DNA from: Chloroflexota bacterium
GTDB taxonomy: Bacteria; Chloroflexota; Anaerolineae; Aggregatilineales; Phototrophicaceae
Length of the DNA: 64,000 nt
Assembly (NCBI GenBank): GCA_026707745.1
Contig: JAPOWG010000104.1
Location: 1 to 64,000, forward strand
Direction: 5' to 3'
The notes beneath the pieces are model-generated. The model did not search any database and had not been told where the DNA came from. It saw only the letters and a list, made by a program, of their open reading frames with translations. A program made the position numbers and the translations under genes. This document shows positions 40,447 through 49,614 of this stretch, in pieces (positions within the stretch are counted from its first letter, which is position 1; each line of letters opens with the position of its first letter).

Positions 40447-40531
40447 AACTGCTACTTGCGGTAGCCGAACAGGTTTATTGTTTTGTGTGAGTACGGTAGC
40501 CCAAATTCGCCGCCGCCGAGCGGCTATGGGG
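40447..40531 (+). repeat. Dispersed ~87-bp repeat family R1, copy D
   Basis: AACTGCTACTTGCGGTAGCCGAACAGGTTTATTGTTTTGTGTGAGTACGGTAGCCCAAATTCGCCGCCGCCGAGCGGCTATGGGGA, more diverged; abuts murF. Confidence 0.6.
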
Positions 40532-40539
40532 ACTGAACA

Positions 40540-42189
40540 GTGACAAGTCTCTTGCTAATAGCGTTGGCGGCCGTATGGCTGGTTGGAACCTGGCATCGCA
40601 TTTACCAGCTGGCTCGATTTTATCAGATCGAAGAATACATGAGCCGGCGCTTTTTCCAGTGGCTTCGACGCAGGCCGCGTTATCTCTTGCCCAAGCGCGC
40701 GCTGGGCGCCTGGTTCCTCGGCACGGCAATTGCTGTCGTCCTGGGCGAAGCGCCCAACGGCGCGCTCCCGCTCTTGATCATGTTTGTCGCAGCTCTAGTC
40801 GCTGTTTCGCCGGAGCAAGAACAGGAAATCAAAAAGCCGCTCGTCCGCACGGGGCGCGTCAATCGTATGATGGCGGCCGCTGCCATATGCGCTGCGCTCG
40901 CGCAGGTGGCATCCTTTTTGGTGGCGACAAATACATTTGAAGAATTGCAGTCGCTCCCGATTCCGCCGATAGCAATCGCTACATCGGGGTTTGTCCTTTT
41001 CATATTGGCCCCAATATGGTTGACATTGGGCAACCTGATTCTGCAGCCCTTCGAGAGTTACCGGCGCTGGCGCTATCTGTCGGGTGCCCGCTCGGTGCTG
41101 AACGCGACCAAGCCTAAAATCATAGGAATCACCGGCAGCTACGGCAAAACAACGACAAAAGACTTCTTGCGCGACATCCTGAGCCTGCGATATCGGGCAT
41201 ATGCGACGCCAAAGAGCTACAACACGCTTATGGGGATCTCTTTGGCGATCAATCGTGATCTTGTCGACGATTATCGAACTGAATACTTCCTCAGCGAAAT
41301 GGGCGCCTATATACCTGGCGAGATTGATCGCATCTGCCAGTTGACGCCACCCGATGTTGCGATTGTCACAGAAATAGGTCCGCAACATCTTGAACGTTTT
41401 GGCTCGCTGGAAAATGTCATGCGCGCCAAATACGAAATCATCAAGAATCTCAAGGAAGACGGCGTCGGCGTTTTCAACTGGGACAATGCCCTGATCCGAG
41501 AGATGATCGCCATAGGTCATCCTGAGACTCGATTGTCCGTGAGCCGCGAACTGAACCTTGATGAGGCGCGTCGCGAAAACCTGAGCTGGATCGCGACTGA
41601 CACAGAAGAAAGTTTGGACGGCCTCCGATTCACAGTCACCAATGTAGCGTCTGGCGAGCAAGCGCGGTTGAGCACGCCCGTCCTTGGCGAACACAATATT
41701 ACGAACCTCCTGCTGTGCGTCGCGGTTGCGTTTCACGAAGGCATCCCTTTGCGCGATATTGCCATGAGAATCGGCACGCTCAAACCCGCGGAGAGTCGAC
41801 TGGTGCGGCAAAGGACTGCTTCCGGGATCACCATCATCAATGACGCATACAGCGCCAATCCAAAAGGTATCGTCAGCGCCTTAAAGGTGCTGGGCATGCA
41901 CAAAGACGGCAAAAGGTTGCTGATCACGCCGGGCATGATAGAACTCGGCGATTTGCAAGACCTGGAAAACCGGAAATTGGGCGTCCTGGCCTGCCAATAC
42001 GCCACCGATATCATCCTCATTGGCAGAGAGCAGACCAAGCCGGTATTCGAGGGCATTCAATCGACGGGATATGACATGGCGCGCGTACAAGTGTATGAAA
42101 CCTTGGCGGAATCGGTGGCATGGTACCGGCAGAACCTGAGGGCGAACGATACCGTTCTATTTCTGAATGACTTGCCAGATACCTATTAG
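40540..42189 (+). CDS. murF: MurF-like Mur ligase with N-terminal membrane region
   Basis: IIGITGSYGKTTTKDFLRDIL (Mur ligase P-loop); LSEMGAYIPGEIDRICQLTPPDVAIVTEIGPQHLERFGS; INDAYSANPKG; several TM helices before the ligase core. Confidence 0.85.
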   Translation: MTSLLLIALAAVWLVGTWHRIYQLARFYQIEEYMSRRFFQWLRRRPRYLLPKRALGAWFLGTAIAVVLGEAPNGALPLLIMFVAALVAVSPEQEQEIKKPLVRTGRVNRMMAAAAICAALAQVASFLVATNTFEELQSLPIPPIAIATSGFVLFILAPIWLTLGNLILQPFESYRRWRYLSGARSVLNATKPKIIGITGSYGKTTTKDFLRDILSLRYRAYATPKSYNTLMGISLAINRDLVDDYRTEYFLSEMGAYIPGEIDRICQLTPPDVAIVTEIGPQHLERFGSLENVMRAKYEIIKNLKEDGVGVFNWDNALIREMIAIGHPETRLSVSRELNLDEARRENLSWIATDTEESLDGLRFTVTNVASGEQARLSTPVLGEHNITNLLLCVAVAFHEGIPLRDIAMRIGTLKPAESRLVRQRTASGITIINDAYSANPKGIVSALKVLGMHKDGKRLLITPGMIELGDLQDLENRKLGVLACQYATDIILIGREQTKPVFEGIQSTGYDMARVQVYETLAESVAWYRQNLRANDTVLFLNDLPDTY

Positions 42190-42283
42190 GCGCGCCGCTT
42201 GGTATCTAATGAAACCTTATTGACATCATTGGTCAAAACTTGCATAGTACTGCACTGATTCAGCAAGGACCCGGGAAGGGGTA

Positions 42284-43480
42284 ATGAGGGTTCGCCGACG
42301 AACATGCGTGGCGGTCATCTTTGGCGGCCGCAGCGTCGAACATGACGTGTCCATCGTGACCGGACACCAGATAATGGGAGCATTTCCCGAAGATCTATAC
42401 GAGGTTGTTCCGGTCTACATCTCCCGCGACGGCGCCTGGTTCACCGGCGACCCGCTGCTTGATTTGGACAAATATGCAGACAAGGGCTTGCTGCAATTGG
42501 AAGGAGTCGCATCCTGCCTGCTATCGCCGGATACGCGCCACCACGGCCTCATCGTGAATCCCTTGGCTGGCAGGTTCAGCAAGAGCGATGTCAAGCGCAT
42601 TGATGTCGCTTTTCCTGCGCTGCACGGCACGCACGGCGAGGACGGCAGCCTCCAGGGTTTGCTAGAATTGGCAGACCTGCCTTATGTAGGATATGCCACT
42701 CTGGGTTCGGCGCTGACCAATGACAAGGCTATGACCAAGATGGTGCTGCGTCAAGCTGATGTCCCGGTACTCGAAGACTTCATATTCTCTCGCGAAAGCT
42801 GGCTAAGCCAACCCGATCAAGTGCTTGAAGAGATCCAGCAAAGGCTGGCATTTCCACTTTTCATTAAGCCCGCGACGCTGGGATCCAGCATCGGAATCAG
42901 CCGCGCGGAGTCCTTACCCTTGCTGCGCGCTGGTATCGACATCGCCGCCAATTTCGACCGGCGTATCATGGTTGAGCCGGCGATCGCCGATGGCATCGAG
43001 ATCAATTGTTCAGTCATAGGCTTCGGCGACGAATTTCAAGCTTCGACCTTGGAACAGCCCCTTTCTTGGGACGAATTCCTGTCGTATGAGGACAAATATC
43101 TGCGCGGAGATGAAGGCATGAAGAGCGCCGAGCGGATAATCCCGGCGCCGGTCAATGATGCGCTCACGACGCGCTTGCAGCAACTGAGCCTGCGCGCCTT
43201 CCAGGCTGTCGACGGTCGCGGCATAGCGCGCATTGATTTTCTCGTAAGACCTGAGCAGGGAGAGATCTATCTCAACGAAATAAACACTATGCCCGGTTCG
43301 CTCGCGCTTTATCTCTGGCGGGAAGAAGGGCTGTCGCCAAGCCAACTGGTCCAGAGATTGGTGGATCTGGCGCGCGAAGCGCACGCGGAAAAACGCCGCA
43401 ACATGTATGACTATCAAACTAATCTCGTATCGGTCGCCAGCCAGCGCGGCATAAAGGGCAGCAAAGGCGCCAAGTCTTGA
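42284..43480 (+). CDS. ddl: D-alanine--D-alanine ligase
   Basis: VIFGGRSVEHDVSIVTG; HGTHGEDGSLQGLLELADLPYVGY; IYLNEINTMPGSLALYLW. Confidence 0.95.
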   Translation: MRVRRRTCVAVIFGGRSVEHDVSIVTGHQIMGAFPEDLYEVVPVYISRDGAWFTGDPLLDLDKYADKGLLQLEGVASCLLSPDTRHHGLIVNPLAGRFSKSDVKRIDVAFPALHGTHGEDGSLQGLLELADLPYVGYATLGSALTNDKAMTKMVLRQADVPVLEDFIFSRESWLSQPDQVLEEIQQRLAFPLFIKPATLGSSIGISRAESLPLLRAGIDIAANFDRRIMVEPAIADGIEINCSVIGFGDEFQASTLEQPLSWDEFLSYEDKYLRGDEGMKSAERIIPAPVNDALTTRLQQLSLRAFQAVDGRGIARIDFLVRPEQGEIYLNEINTMPGSLALYLWREEGLSPSQLVQRLVDLAREAHAEKRRNMYDYQTNLVSVASQRGIKGSKGAKS

Positions 43481-43611
43481 CTCGCTTGGCTGGATTGCCT
43501 TAAGAACCACAGTACGCCAAGCATCCTCCGGCCTTGATTTTGGCTTGTTGGCAATATGCTGTATGCTATGATTTAGGCGTTCGGGACAGCTAATACGCCG
43601 ACAAGATAATT

Positions 43612-45234
43612 GTGCCCTACACATCCGACGATCAACGACAGCCCTATCCATCCGAAGTAGGCCGTTCGATTTGGGGTGGCGCTCCACTTCCGCCGATTCC
43701 CGAACGCGTTCTTGACGGAATCCCGGGGTTTATCGCCTGGCTGGTCCTGTTGCTCTCAATCGCAAGCGCAGTCGCCTTTCCCCTAACCCTGATGCTGACG
43801 GCTGCATTTGTAGCCCTCTATTCTGCGCTCCGGTTCTTGTTCGCTGGCATCGCCAACGGCATGGGCAATCGCAAGGTCAATACCTGGGAAGCGATCGACT
43901 GGTATCAAAAGTACCTGGAAATTGAGGACGAGGTTGGCGTCGCCTGGGACGAAGTGCATCACCTCGTAATCATCCCCAATTACAAAGAATCACTGGAGGT
44001 TCTCAGTAGAACGCTGAACCAACTCCGGCAGCAACACAATGCGAAAACGCAAATCTCGATCATCCTGGCAATGGAAGGCGGAGAACCGAATAGCTATCGC
44101 AAAGCGCGTTTTCTGCAGCGCCATTACGCCGCTCACTTTGCCAACGTCTATTACACGGTCCATCCTCGCGGCTTGATCGGCGAGATGCAATGCAAGTCCG
44201 CCAATCTGTCTTGGGCGGTCAAATGGTACTTCGACAAGGTAATCGAGCCGGAAAGTCTGGATATCGATAACATCGTCGTGACGACTATGGACGCTGACAC
44301 GCGCTGGCACCCGAAGCACTTTGCAGCCCTCACGTATTTCTTCGCCGCAAGCAAGGACAGGCATCGCACCTTTTGGCAGGCGCCGATTCGTTATCATGGC
44401 AATATATGGCAAGTTAACCCCTTGATGCGCATTATCAACACCTATGCCACAGCCTTTGAGATGGCGTACCTTGCAGCGCCCTGGTGGATGGCGATGCCGA
44501 TGTCCTCCTATTCGCTCAGCCTGAAACTGCTCGAACAAAGCGGCAACTGGGATACTGATGTCATCGCCGATGAATGGCACATGTTGATCAAGGCCTATTT
44601 CGCGACAGGCGGCAAAGTTTCTCTGCAGCATATTTTCCTGCCCTTCCTCGCGGATTCGACTACTGGTTCCAACATCTTTCGCTCCGTCAAAAACCGTTAT
44701 ACGCAGACACTGCGCCATGCCTGGGGGAGCAAAGAGGTCGGTTACATGCTGGCCAAGTTAATCGAGAATCCGCATGTTGTATCGTTCAACTCCCTGAAGC
44801 TATTGTTCAGGATCGCTCATGATATCCTGCTGGCTGGCGCCGGCTGGATAATCCTGACGGTCGGATCGCAATTGCCGGTACTGTTTCATCCCGAGATCGC
44901 ACCAGTACAGTTGGATACCTTGGTAGCCGCTTCGGACAAGCTGTCGTATGTCATTGACGGATTGTCCGGAAGCCATCCAGCCTGGATCCTTTTGGCGATT
45001 TCCGGCATCACTATGATCATCCTTGTCATCATTTTTCAAATCCAGGACTATCGCATCCGGCCGCCGCGAGACGGTCCCTACACCTTCGTGGAGAGCCTGC
45101 AAGAGTTGCTGAGCATCCCTTTTATGTTGGTTTTGACATTGCTTGTTGTCGCGCTGCCTACCCTGGTGGCTCAAACGCGTCTGCTCTTGGGGATTCCGCT
45201 GCAATTCATTGTGACCGACAAGTCGACCGAATGA
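43612..45234 (+). CDS. Membrane glycosyltransferase, GT2-like
   Basis: HHLVIIPNYKESLEVLSRTL; VVTTMDADTRWHPKHF; C-terminal TM helices. GTG start. Confidence 0.8.
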   Translation: MPYTSDDQRQPYPSEVGRSIWGGAPLPPIPERVLDGIPGFIAWLVLLLSIASAVAFPLTLMLTAAFVALYSALRFLFAGIANGMGNRKVNTWEAIDWYQKYLEIEDEVGVAWDEVHHLVIIPNYKESLEVLSRTLNQLRQQHNAKTQISIILAMEGGEPNSYRKARFLQRHYAAHFANVYYTVHPRGLIGEMQCKSANLSWAVKWYFDKVIEPESLDIDNIVVTTMDADTRWHPKHFAALTYFFAASKDRHRTFWQAPIRYHGNIWQVNPLMRIINTYATAFEMAYLAAPWWMAMPMSSYSLSLKLLEQSGNWDTDVIADEWHMLIKAYFATGGKVSLQHIFLPFLADSTTGSNIFRSVKNRYTQTLRHAWGSKEVGYMLAKLIENPHVVSFNSLKLLFRIAHDILLAGAGWIILTVGSQLPVLFHPEIAPVQLDTLVAASDKLSYVIDGLSGSHPAWILLAISGITMIILVIIFQIQDYRIRPPRDGPYTFVESLQELLSIPFMLVLTLLVVALPTLVAQTRLLLGIPLQFIVTDKSTE

Positions 45235-45392
45235 CAGTTCAGCGCGATTTCCCTTGGCATGTTTTTCTATGCTTTTCCAATTGCATCGGCTTGTGTGTCC
45301 AATATCGTCGATTAACCCTAGTCTGTAGCGCGCGAGTTTCTTATGATCCCTCCAGCAGCGCGTCTCCACAACACAAACGAAGATAATCCAGC

Positions 45393-46169
45393 ATGACAAT
45401 TGAACGTGTGCAGAAAATCATGGCCCAAGCCGATATCGGATCGCGACGCAAATGCGAAGAAATTATCCGAGCGGGCCGTGTACGGGTTAACGGCAAGGTT
45501 ATCGAACTCGGCGCTAAAGCGGATCCACAGAAGGATATCATCCTGGTGGATGGTGAAGTCATCGGAGGCGCATTTGATCCACTGTATATTGTCGTAAACA
45601 AGCCAAAAGGCGTGCTATCGACAAACGAATCGCCACCTGACGATAGCCGCCCCACTATACGCGAACTTATAGATTTGCCCGGGCACCTTTTCACCATCGG
45701 ACGCCTGGACGCCGACAGCGAGGGTCTGATGATCTTGACCAATGACGGGAAACTGGCCAACAGAGTGACGCATCCGCGATTTGAACACACCAAGACTTAC
45801 AAGGTCACGGTCAAGGGCAGAGTCCGGCGAGAAACGATGGAAAAATGGGAATCTGGCGTCTGGCTGGACAACAGCCGTACCGCCGCCTGCTTCGCCAAGG
45901 TATTGGAATCCAACAGACGATCCAGCACCTTGCGAATTGTCATGGTCGAAGGACGCAAGCGCCAGATCCGCCGGGTAGCTTCTGTCTTGGGCCATCCGGT
46001 AATTCGCTTGGTCCGCACGCACATCGGGCAACTCGGATTGGGCACCTTGCGCAAGGGCGCCTGGTATCAACTAGACCAAAGCGAAGTCGACGCGATGATG
46101 ACTCCAGCCAGCGAACTGGCAGAAATCCGTCGAAAACGGCGCGAGCGCAAGCAGCGCAAGAATGGCTAA
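45393..46169 (+). CDS. RsuA/RluB-family pseudouridine synthase
   Basis: S4 domain (ERVQKIMAQADIGSRRKCEEIIRAGRVRVNGKVI); GRLDADSEGLMILTNDGKLANRVTHP. Confidence 0.93.
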   Translation: MTIERVQKIMAQADIGSRRKCEEIIRAGRVRVNGKVIELGAKADPQKDIILVDGEVIGGAFDPLYIVVNKPKGVLSTNESPPDDSRPTIRELIDLPGHLFTIGRLDADSEGLMILTNDGKLANRVTHPRFEHTKTYKVTVKGRVRRETMEKWESGVWLDNSRTAACFAKVLESNRRSSTLRIVMVEGRKRQIRRVASVLGHPVIRLVRTHIGQLGLGTLRKGAWYQLDQSEVDAMMTPASELAEIRRKRRERKQRKNG

Positions 46170-46914
46170 TTCCCAAGAAAAGCGCATGCCCACCGAACTG
46201 AGCATTGAGGAGTACATAGCCCGCCAGCCAGAATATGACAAGCGCCGGCGAATTCTCCTTCCTATGCTGAGGGCGGCGGTACCCAGCTTTTGCAAGGTCG
46301 AGGTCGAAGGGCTGGAAAATGTGCCCCGTCGCGGCAGCGTGTCTCTCATGATAAACCACATATCCTACCTGGATCCAATCGTCGTGACGGCCAGCATTCC
46401 CTTCCGCTACACGATTTCGCTATCAAAAATCGAAAACTTCCGGATTCCCGTCGTGGGATGGTTCCTGCGGCAATGGGGACACTTCCCGATCCATCGCGGA
46501 GATTATGACCGCAAAGCGCTCATGCAAACGATCGCCCTGCTACAAAGCGGGCAACTGGTGTTGATGGCGCCGGAAGGCACTCGTCACGCCGGGGGTTTGC
46601 AGCCGGGCAAGGACGGACTGGCCTATGTCGCGACCAAATCCGATGCTGTAATCGTTCCCACAGCCATTTGCGGCGCCGAAAACTGGAAATCGCGCATGAA
46701 GCGCCTCCGCCGCGCTTACGCAAAGGTGATATTTGGAAAAGGATTCCGATTTCGAACCGAAGGACAGAAACGCATACCGCGCCAAGTTCTCTCCCAAATG
46801 ATTCGAGAAGCCATGTATCAACTCGCCGCTACTATTCCCGACGAATATGCCCATTTGCGCGGAGTTTACGCCGAGATCGAAAAGTCCACAGCCGATACCA
46901 TCGAATTCCTTTGA
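46162..46914 (+). CDS. 1-acylglycerol-3-phosphate acyltransferase (PlsC-like)
   Basis: HxxxxD motif NHISYLDPIV; MAPEGTRHAGG. Confidence 0.88.
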   Translation: MANSQEKRMPTELSIEEYIARQPEYDKRRRILLPMLRAAVPSFCKVEVEGLENVPRRGSVSLMINHISYLDPIVVTASIPFRYTISLSKIENFRIPVVGWFLRQWGHFPIHRGDYDRKALMQTIALLQSGQLVLMAPEGTRHAGGLQPGKDGLAYVATKSDAVIVPTAICGAENWKSRMKRLRRAYAKVIFGKGFRFRTEGQKRIPRQVLSQMIREAMYQLAATIPDEYAHLRGVYAEIEKSTADTIEFL

Positions 46915-46923
46915 CGCTACGTA

Positions 46924-47997
46924 TTATGCGAACTCGCCCCGCGAAGCTTGCAGGGCGCTTAGCGCCAACAGCGCAGCTGTTTCATCCAAGCGCTTGAAGC
47001 GGCGGTCCTTGGTCATTCCATGGACGTAGCGAAAATGCATCTGTTGCATGAAGACCATCCATCTGAAGTGTGCCAAAGCCTGATAAAAGCGAATATCTCC
47101 CACGTCGCGGCCGCTGCGTTCGGCGTATCTGGCGATGATCTGCTTCCTTGTGAGAAAACCGTAGTCCCCGGTCGGCATCGGCGTCAACTGCAAGAGATGT
47201 TCCGGATCGCCAGGCTCGGTCCAGTATGTCAATAATGTCGCCAAATCAAGCAAGGGATCGCCAAGCGTGCACATATCCCAATCCAATAGGGCCCTCATCA
47301 TGGACGGGTCATCAAGAGCGAAGATTGTGTTGTCCAGCTTGTAATCATTGTGTACCAAGGTAGGGGCAGGCGATTCCGGCATGTTTGCGACCAGCCAGGA
47401 ATAGAGTTCCTCGACGATGGAGCTGTCTTCAAGTTTTGCCGCGTTCCAGCGCCGATACCAGCCTTGCACTTGACGGCCGATAAAACCGGCCGGTTTGCCA
47501 AGTCCCGCAAGACCGATTGAATCGTAATCGACCGAATGGAACTCGACTAGCACATCCACCAGCGCTTCGCTAAGCAGGCGCGCCGCATTTGGCATAGCGG
47601 CGAAGCCCGGTGGCATGGCACGACGTACGACGAGTCCCTTTCGTCGCTCCATGATGAGAAAAGGGGCGCCTATGACGCTGGCGTCTTCAACATATAGATA
47701 GATTCGCGGCGCAAAGCGGAACACGGGATACAGCACCGAAAGCACACGGTATTCGCGCGACATATCATGAGCTGTCGGCGCATAATGACCTATCGGGGGC
47801 CGCCGGAGAACGTATTCCTGCGTATCGCCGAAACTGAGCAAATAGGTCAGGTTTGCCATGCCGCCCGTGAATTGTCGCACAGTCATCGGCTGATCCGCGC
47901 CTTCCAGCTCGCCCGCTAGAAACGCGGCGAGCTTCGCTTCGTCAAATACTTCGTCTGGACGCGGATCCTGCAAATCTTTCATCTGTCCCGTAGACAT
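46924..47997 (-). CDS. APH-family phosphotransferase (ACAD10/11 N-terminal-like)
   Basis: RQFTGGMANLTYLLSFGDTQEYVLRRPP; LVHNDYKLDNTIFA; ALLDWDMCTLGDPLLDLATLLTYW. Confidence 0.86.
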   Translation of the reverse strand: MSTGQMKDLQDPRPDEVFDEAKLAAFLAGELEGADQPMTVRQFTGGMANLTYLLSFGDTQEYVLRRPPIGHYAPTAHDMSREYRVLSVLYPVFRFAPRIYLYVEDASVIGAPFLIMERRKGLVVRRAMPPGFAAMPNAARLLSEALVDVLVEFHSVDYDSIGLAGLGKPAGFIGRQVQGWYRRWNAAKLEDSSIVEELYSWLVANMPESPAPTLVHNDYKLDNTIFALDDPSMMRALLDWDMCTLGDPLLDLATLLTYWTEPGDPEHLLQLTPMPTGDYGFLTRKQIIARYAERSGRDVGDIRFYQALAHFRWMVFMQQMHFRYVHGMTKDRRFKRLDETAALLALSALQASRGEFA

Positions 47998-48263
47998 GGC
48001 TTGAACTCTCGACTACCTAGCTCCGGAATCTATTGTTGGGTTATTCGCTGCCTGCACTTAAGTTTCGTTCCAAGGTTGAGTTTAGCATATAGCGCCTTCG
48101 CCAGCGAAGCGCAATGTGTCCTCAAATGCTGGGAAATTACCCTGATTTCCTCTGATTTTGCCCTCAAATGCCGGGAAGACGCCCCTTTTTGCCCCCCATT
48201 TTGCCCCTATTTTTGGGTAATAGTATCGATACAGTATATATACATGGGAGATCCATTTTCAAT

Positions 48264-48605
48264 TCACCACGGCCGCGATGACGGTATCGTCGCGGCTGCC
48301 GGGGGAACGGTTGGGCGGATCGGGTTAGCTGGGGCTTGAATGGCGGCGTTGGGTGCAGGTGCGGGACTATCGGGCCGTTGTTTTTTGGTTATAAGTTTAT
48401 CCGACATTGTCCGTTTCGCGGACAAAGAAAAACTTTTTTCGGACAAAGTAGCGTTCTGTTGGCGGCGCAGCCTTTTACGCCAGGGACGCAGTGTACGATG
48501 ATGGATGCCTGTAAATAGGTGTAGGGCGTTGATGTCGATATGGATATCGAGCGGGCGCATGACATTGCGTTTTTCACGGTCTGAGTAGTTTCTGGTTTTA
48601 GGCAT
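48264..48605 (-). CDS. Small protein with HTH-like N-terminus, possible phage/mobile remnant
   Basis: YSDREKRNVMRPLDIHIDINALHLFTGIHHRTLRPWRKRLRRQQ has coherent HTH-like character; C-terminal tail is low complexity. Confidence 0.35.
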   Translation of the reverse strand: MPKTRNYSDREKRNVMRPLDIHIDINALHLFTGIHHRTLRPWRKRLRRQQNATLSEKSFSLSAKRTMSDKLITKKQRPDSPAPAPNAAIQAPANPIRPTVPPAAATIPSSRPW

Positions 48606-48708
48606 GGCGGTCCTCGCTGCGATGTGTTTGCAGACATGATAGCACAGATGTTCTGACAGAGTGTGACTAAATGTTCACGTGTTGGGATTTTCTAACCATT
48701 GAAGGCGC

Positions 48709-48812
48709 GTAGGGCGCGTAGACACAGCCCTTCGACGCTGACGGTCAGCAGCGGTGGGCGAGCCAAGGCTCGCCCCTACGGCCAAGTTTTACTTTGGAGT
48801 TGCGCGAATTTC
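48709..48812 (+). repeat. Interspersed GC-rich palindromic element R2, copy 1
   Basis: Contains GCGGTGGGCGAGCCAAGGCTCGCCCCTAC (48751-48779), shared with copies at 57593 and 59280 (inverted). Confidence 0.7.
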
Positions 48813-48885
48813 TTGTTCCTACTGAGGGATTTTTCACCTCAAAGAGCAAAGAGGATACTTATCCCGCTTCGAGATTTCCTGACCG

Positions 48886-49551
48886 GTGATGTACAATCAG
48901 GGTCGACTTCGACTTTACAGAGCGACATTAGAAATGACAAATATGGAAAAAATCGGATCCATTGATCAATTGCAGATTCAACAGAACCCGTTGAAAACAC
49001 AACTCAGTGACAAGAATACCGTATATGATCCTTCCGGTATCATGGTGTTGCAGGAGATCCGACTGACGACCTTCGGCATTGTCGGCATCCTTGATTTTCT
49101 CAATAAAGAAATGGCGTATTTGGACGTCCATCACTTGCGCCACCCACAGTCCAGATTCCGCGGAGACAACAAGATTAGCATTGGCTTTACCGGTCACTAT
49201 CAGCAGATGCGAAAAGAATTCGGGGCGCATCTGCGGGACGGAAGCGCTGGCGAGAATATCATCATCAAGTCCGATCACCTGGTTTCGCCGGGTGAGCTTG
49301 GGCAGAGGCTGGCGATACGATCGCGAAACCATGATTCCCTGATCTACTTGAGCGATATCAAGCCGATCCCGCCCTGCGAACCCTTCGTCCGCTACGCGAG
49401 GGATCGTCCCGCTTCATCGCCGAGAGAGACTCAGTCCGATCTTAAGCTTTTGAGCGACGGCTTGCGCGGCTATTACGCGGAAATTGAATCCGCCGCGGAA
49501 GAAGCAATTGTCCGAATAGGCGACACGGTTTACCGAGCGGACTCGTCCTAG
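48886..49551 (+). CDS. MOSC-domain-like protein
   Basis: ISIGFTGHYQQMRKEFGAHLRDGSAGENIIIKSDHLV and PCEPFVRYARD resemble MOSC core; start likely ~48943. Confidence 0.5.
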   Translation: MMYNQGRLRLYRATLEMTNMEKIGSIDQLQIQQNPLKTQLSDKNTVYDPSGIMVLQEIRLTTFGIVGILDFLNKEMAYLDVHHLRHPQSRFRGDNKISIGFTGHYQQMRKEFGAHLRDGSAGENIIIKSDHLVSPGELGQRLAIRSRNHDSLIYLSDIKPIPPCEPFVRYARDRPASSPRETQSDLKLLSDGLRGYYAEIESAAEEAIVRIGDTVYRADSS

Positions 49552-49614
49552 CGTCCAGCCAATCCAGGCAGAACAATCCGGCGAAGGCAATTGCGATAGC
49601 CCAGGCATCGCACC

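Noticed and set aside
40795-41811. 338-aa minus-strand ORF
   Set aside because: Antisense to murF; shadow ORF from GC-biased third positions.
43010-43687. 225-aa minus-strand ORF
   Set aside because: Antisense to ddl and the start of the glycosyltransferase; no motif support.
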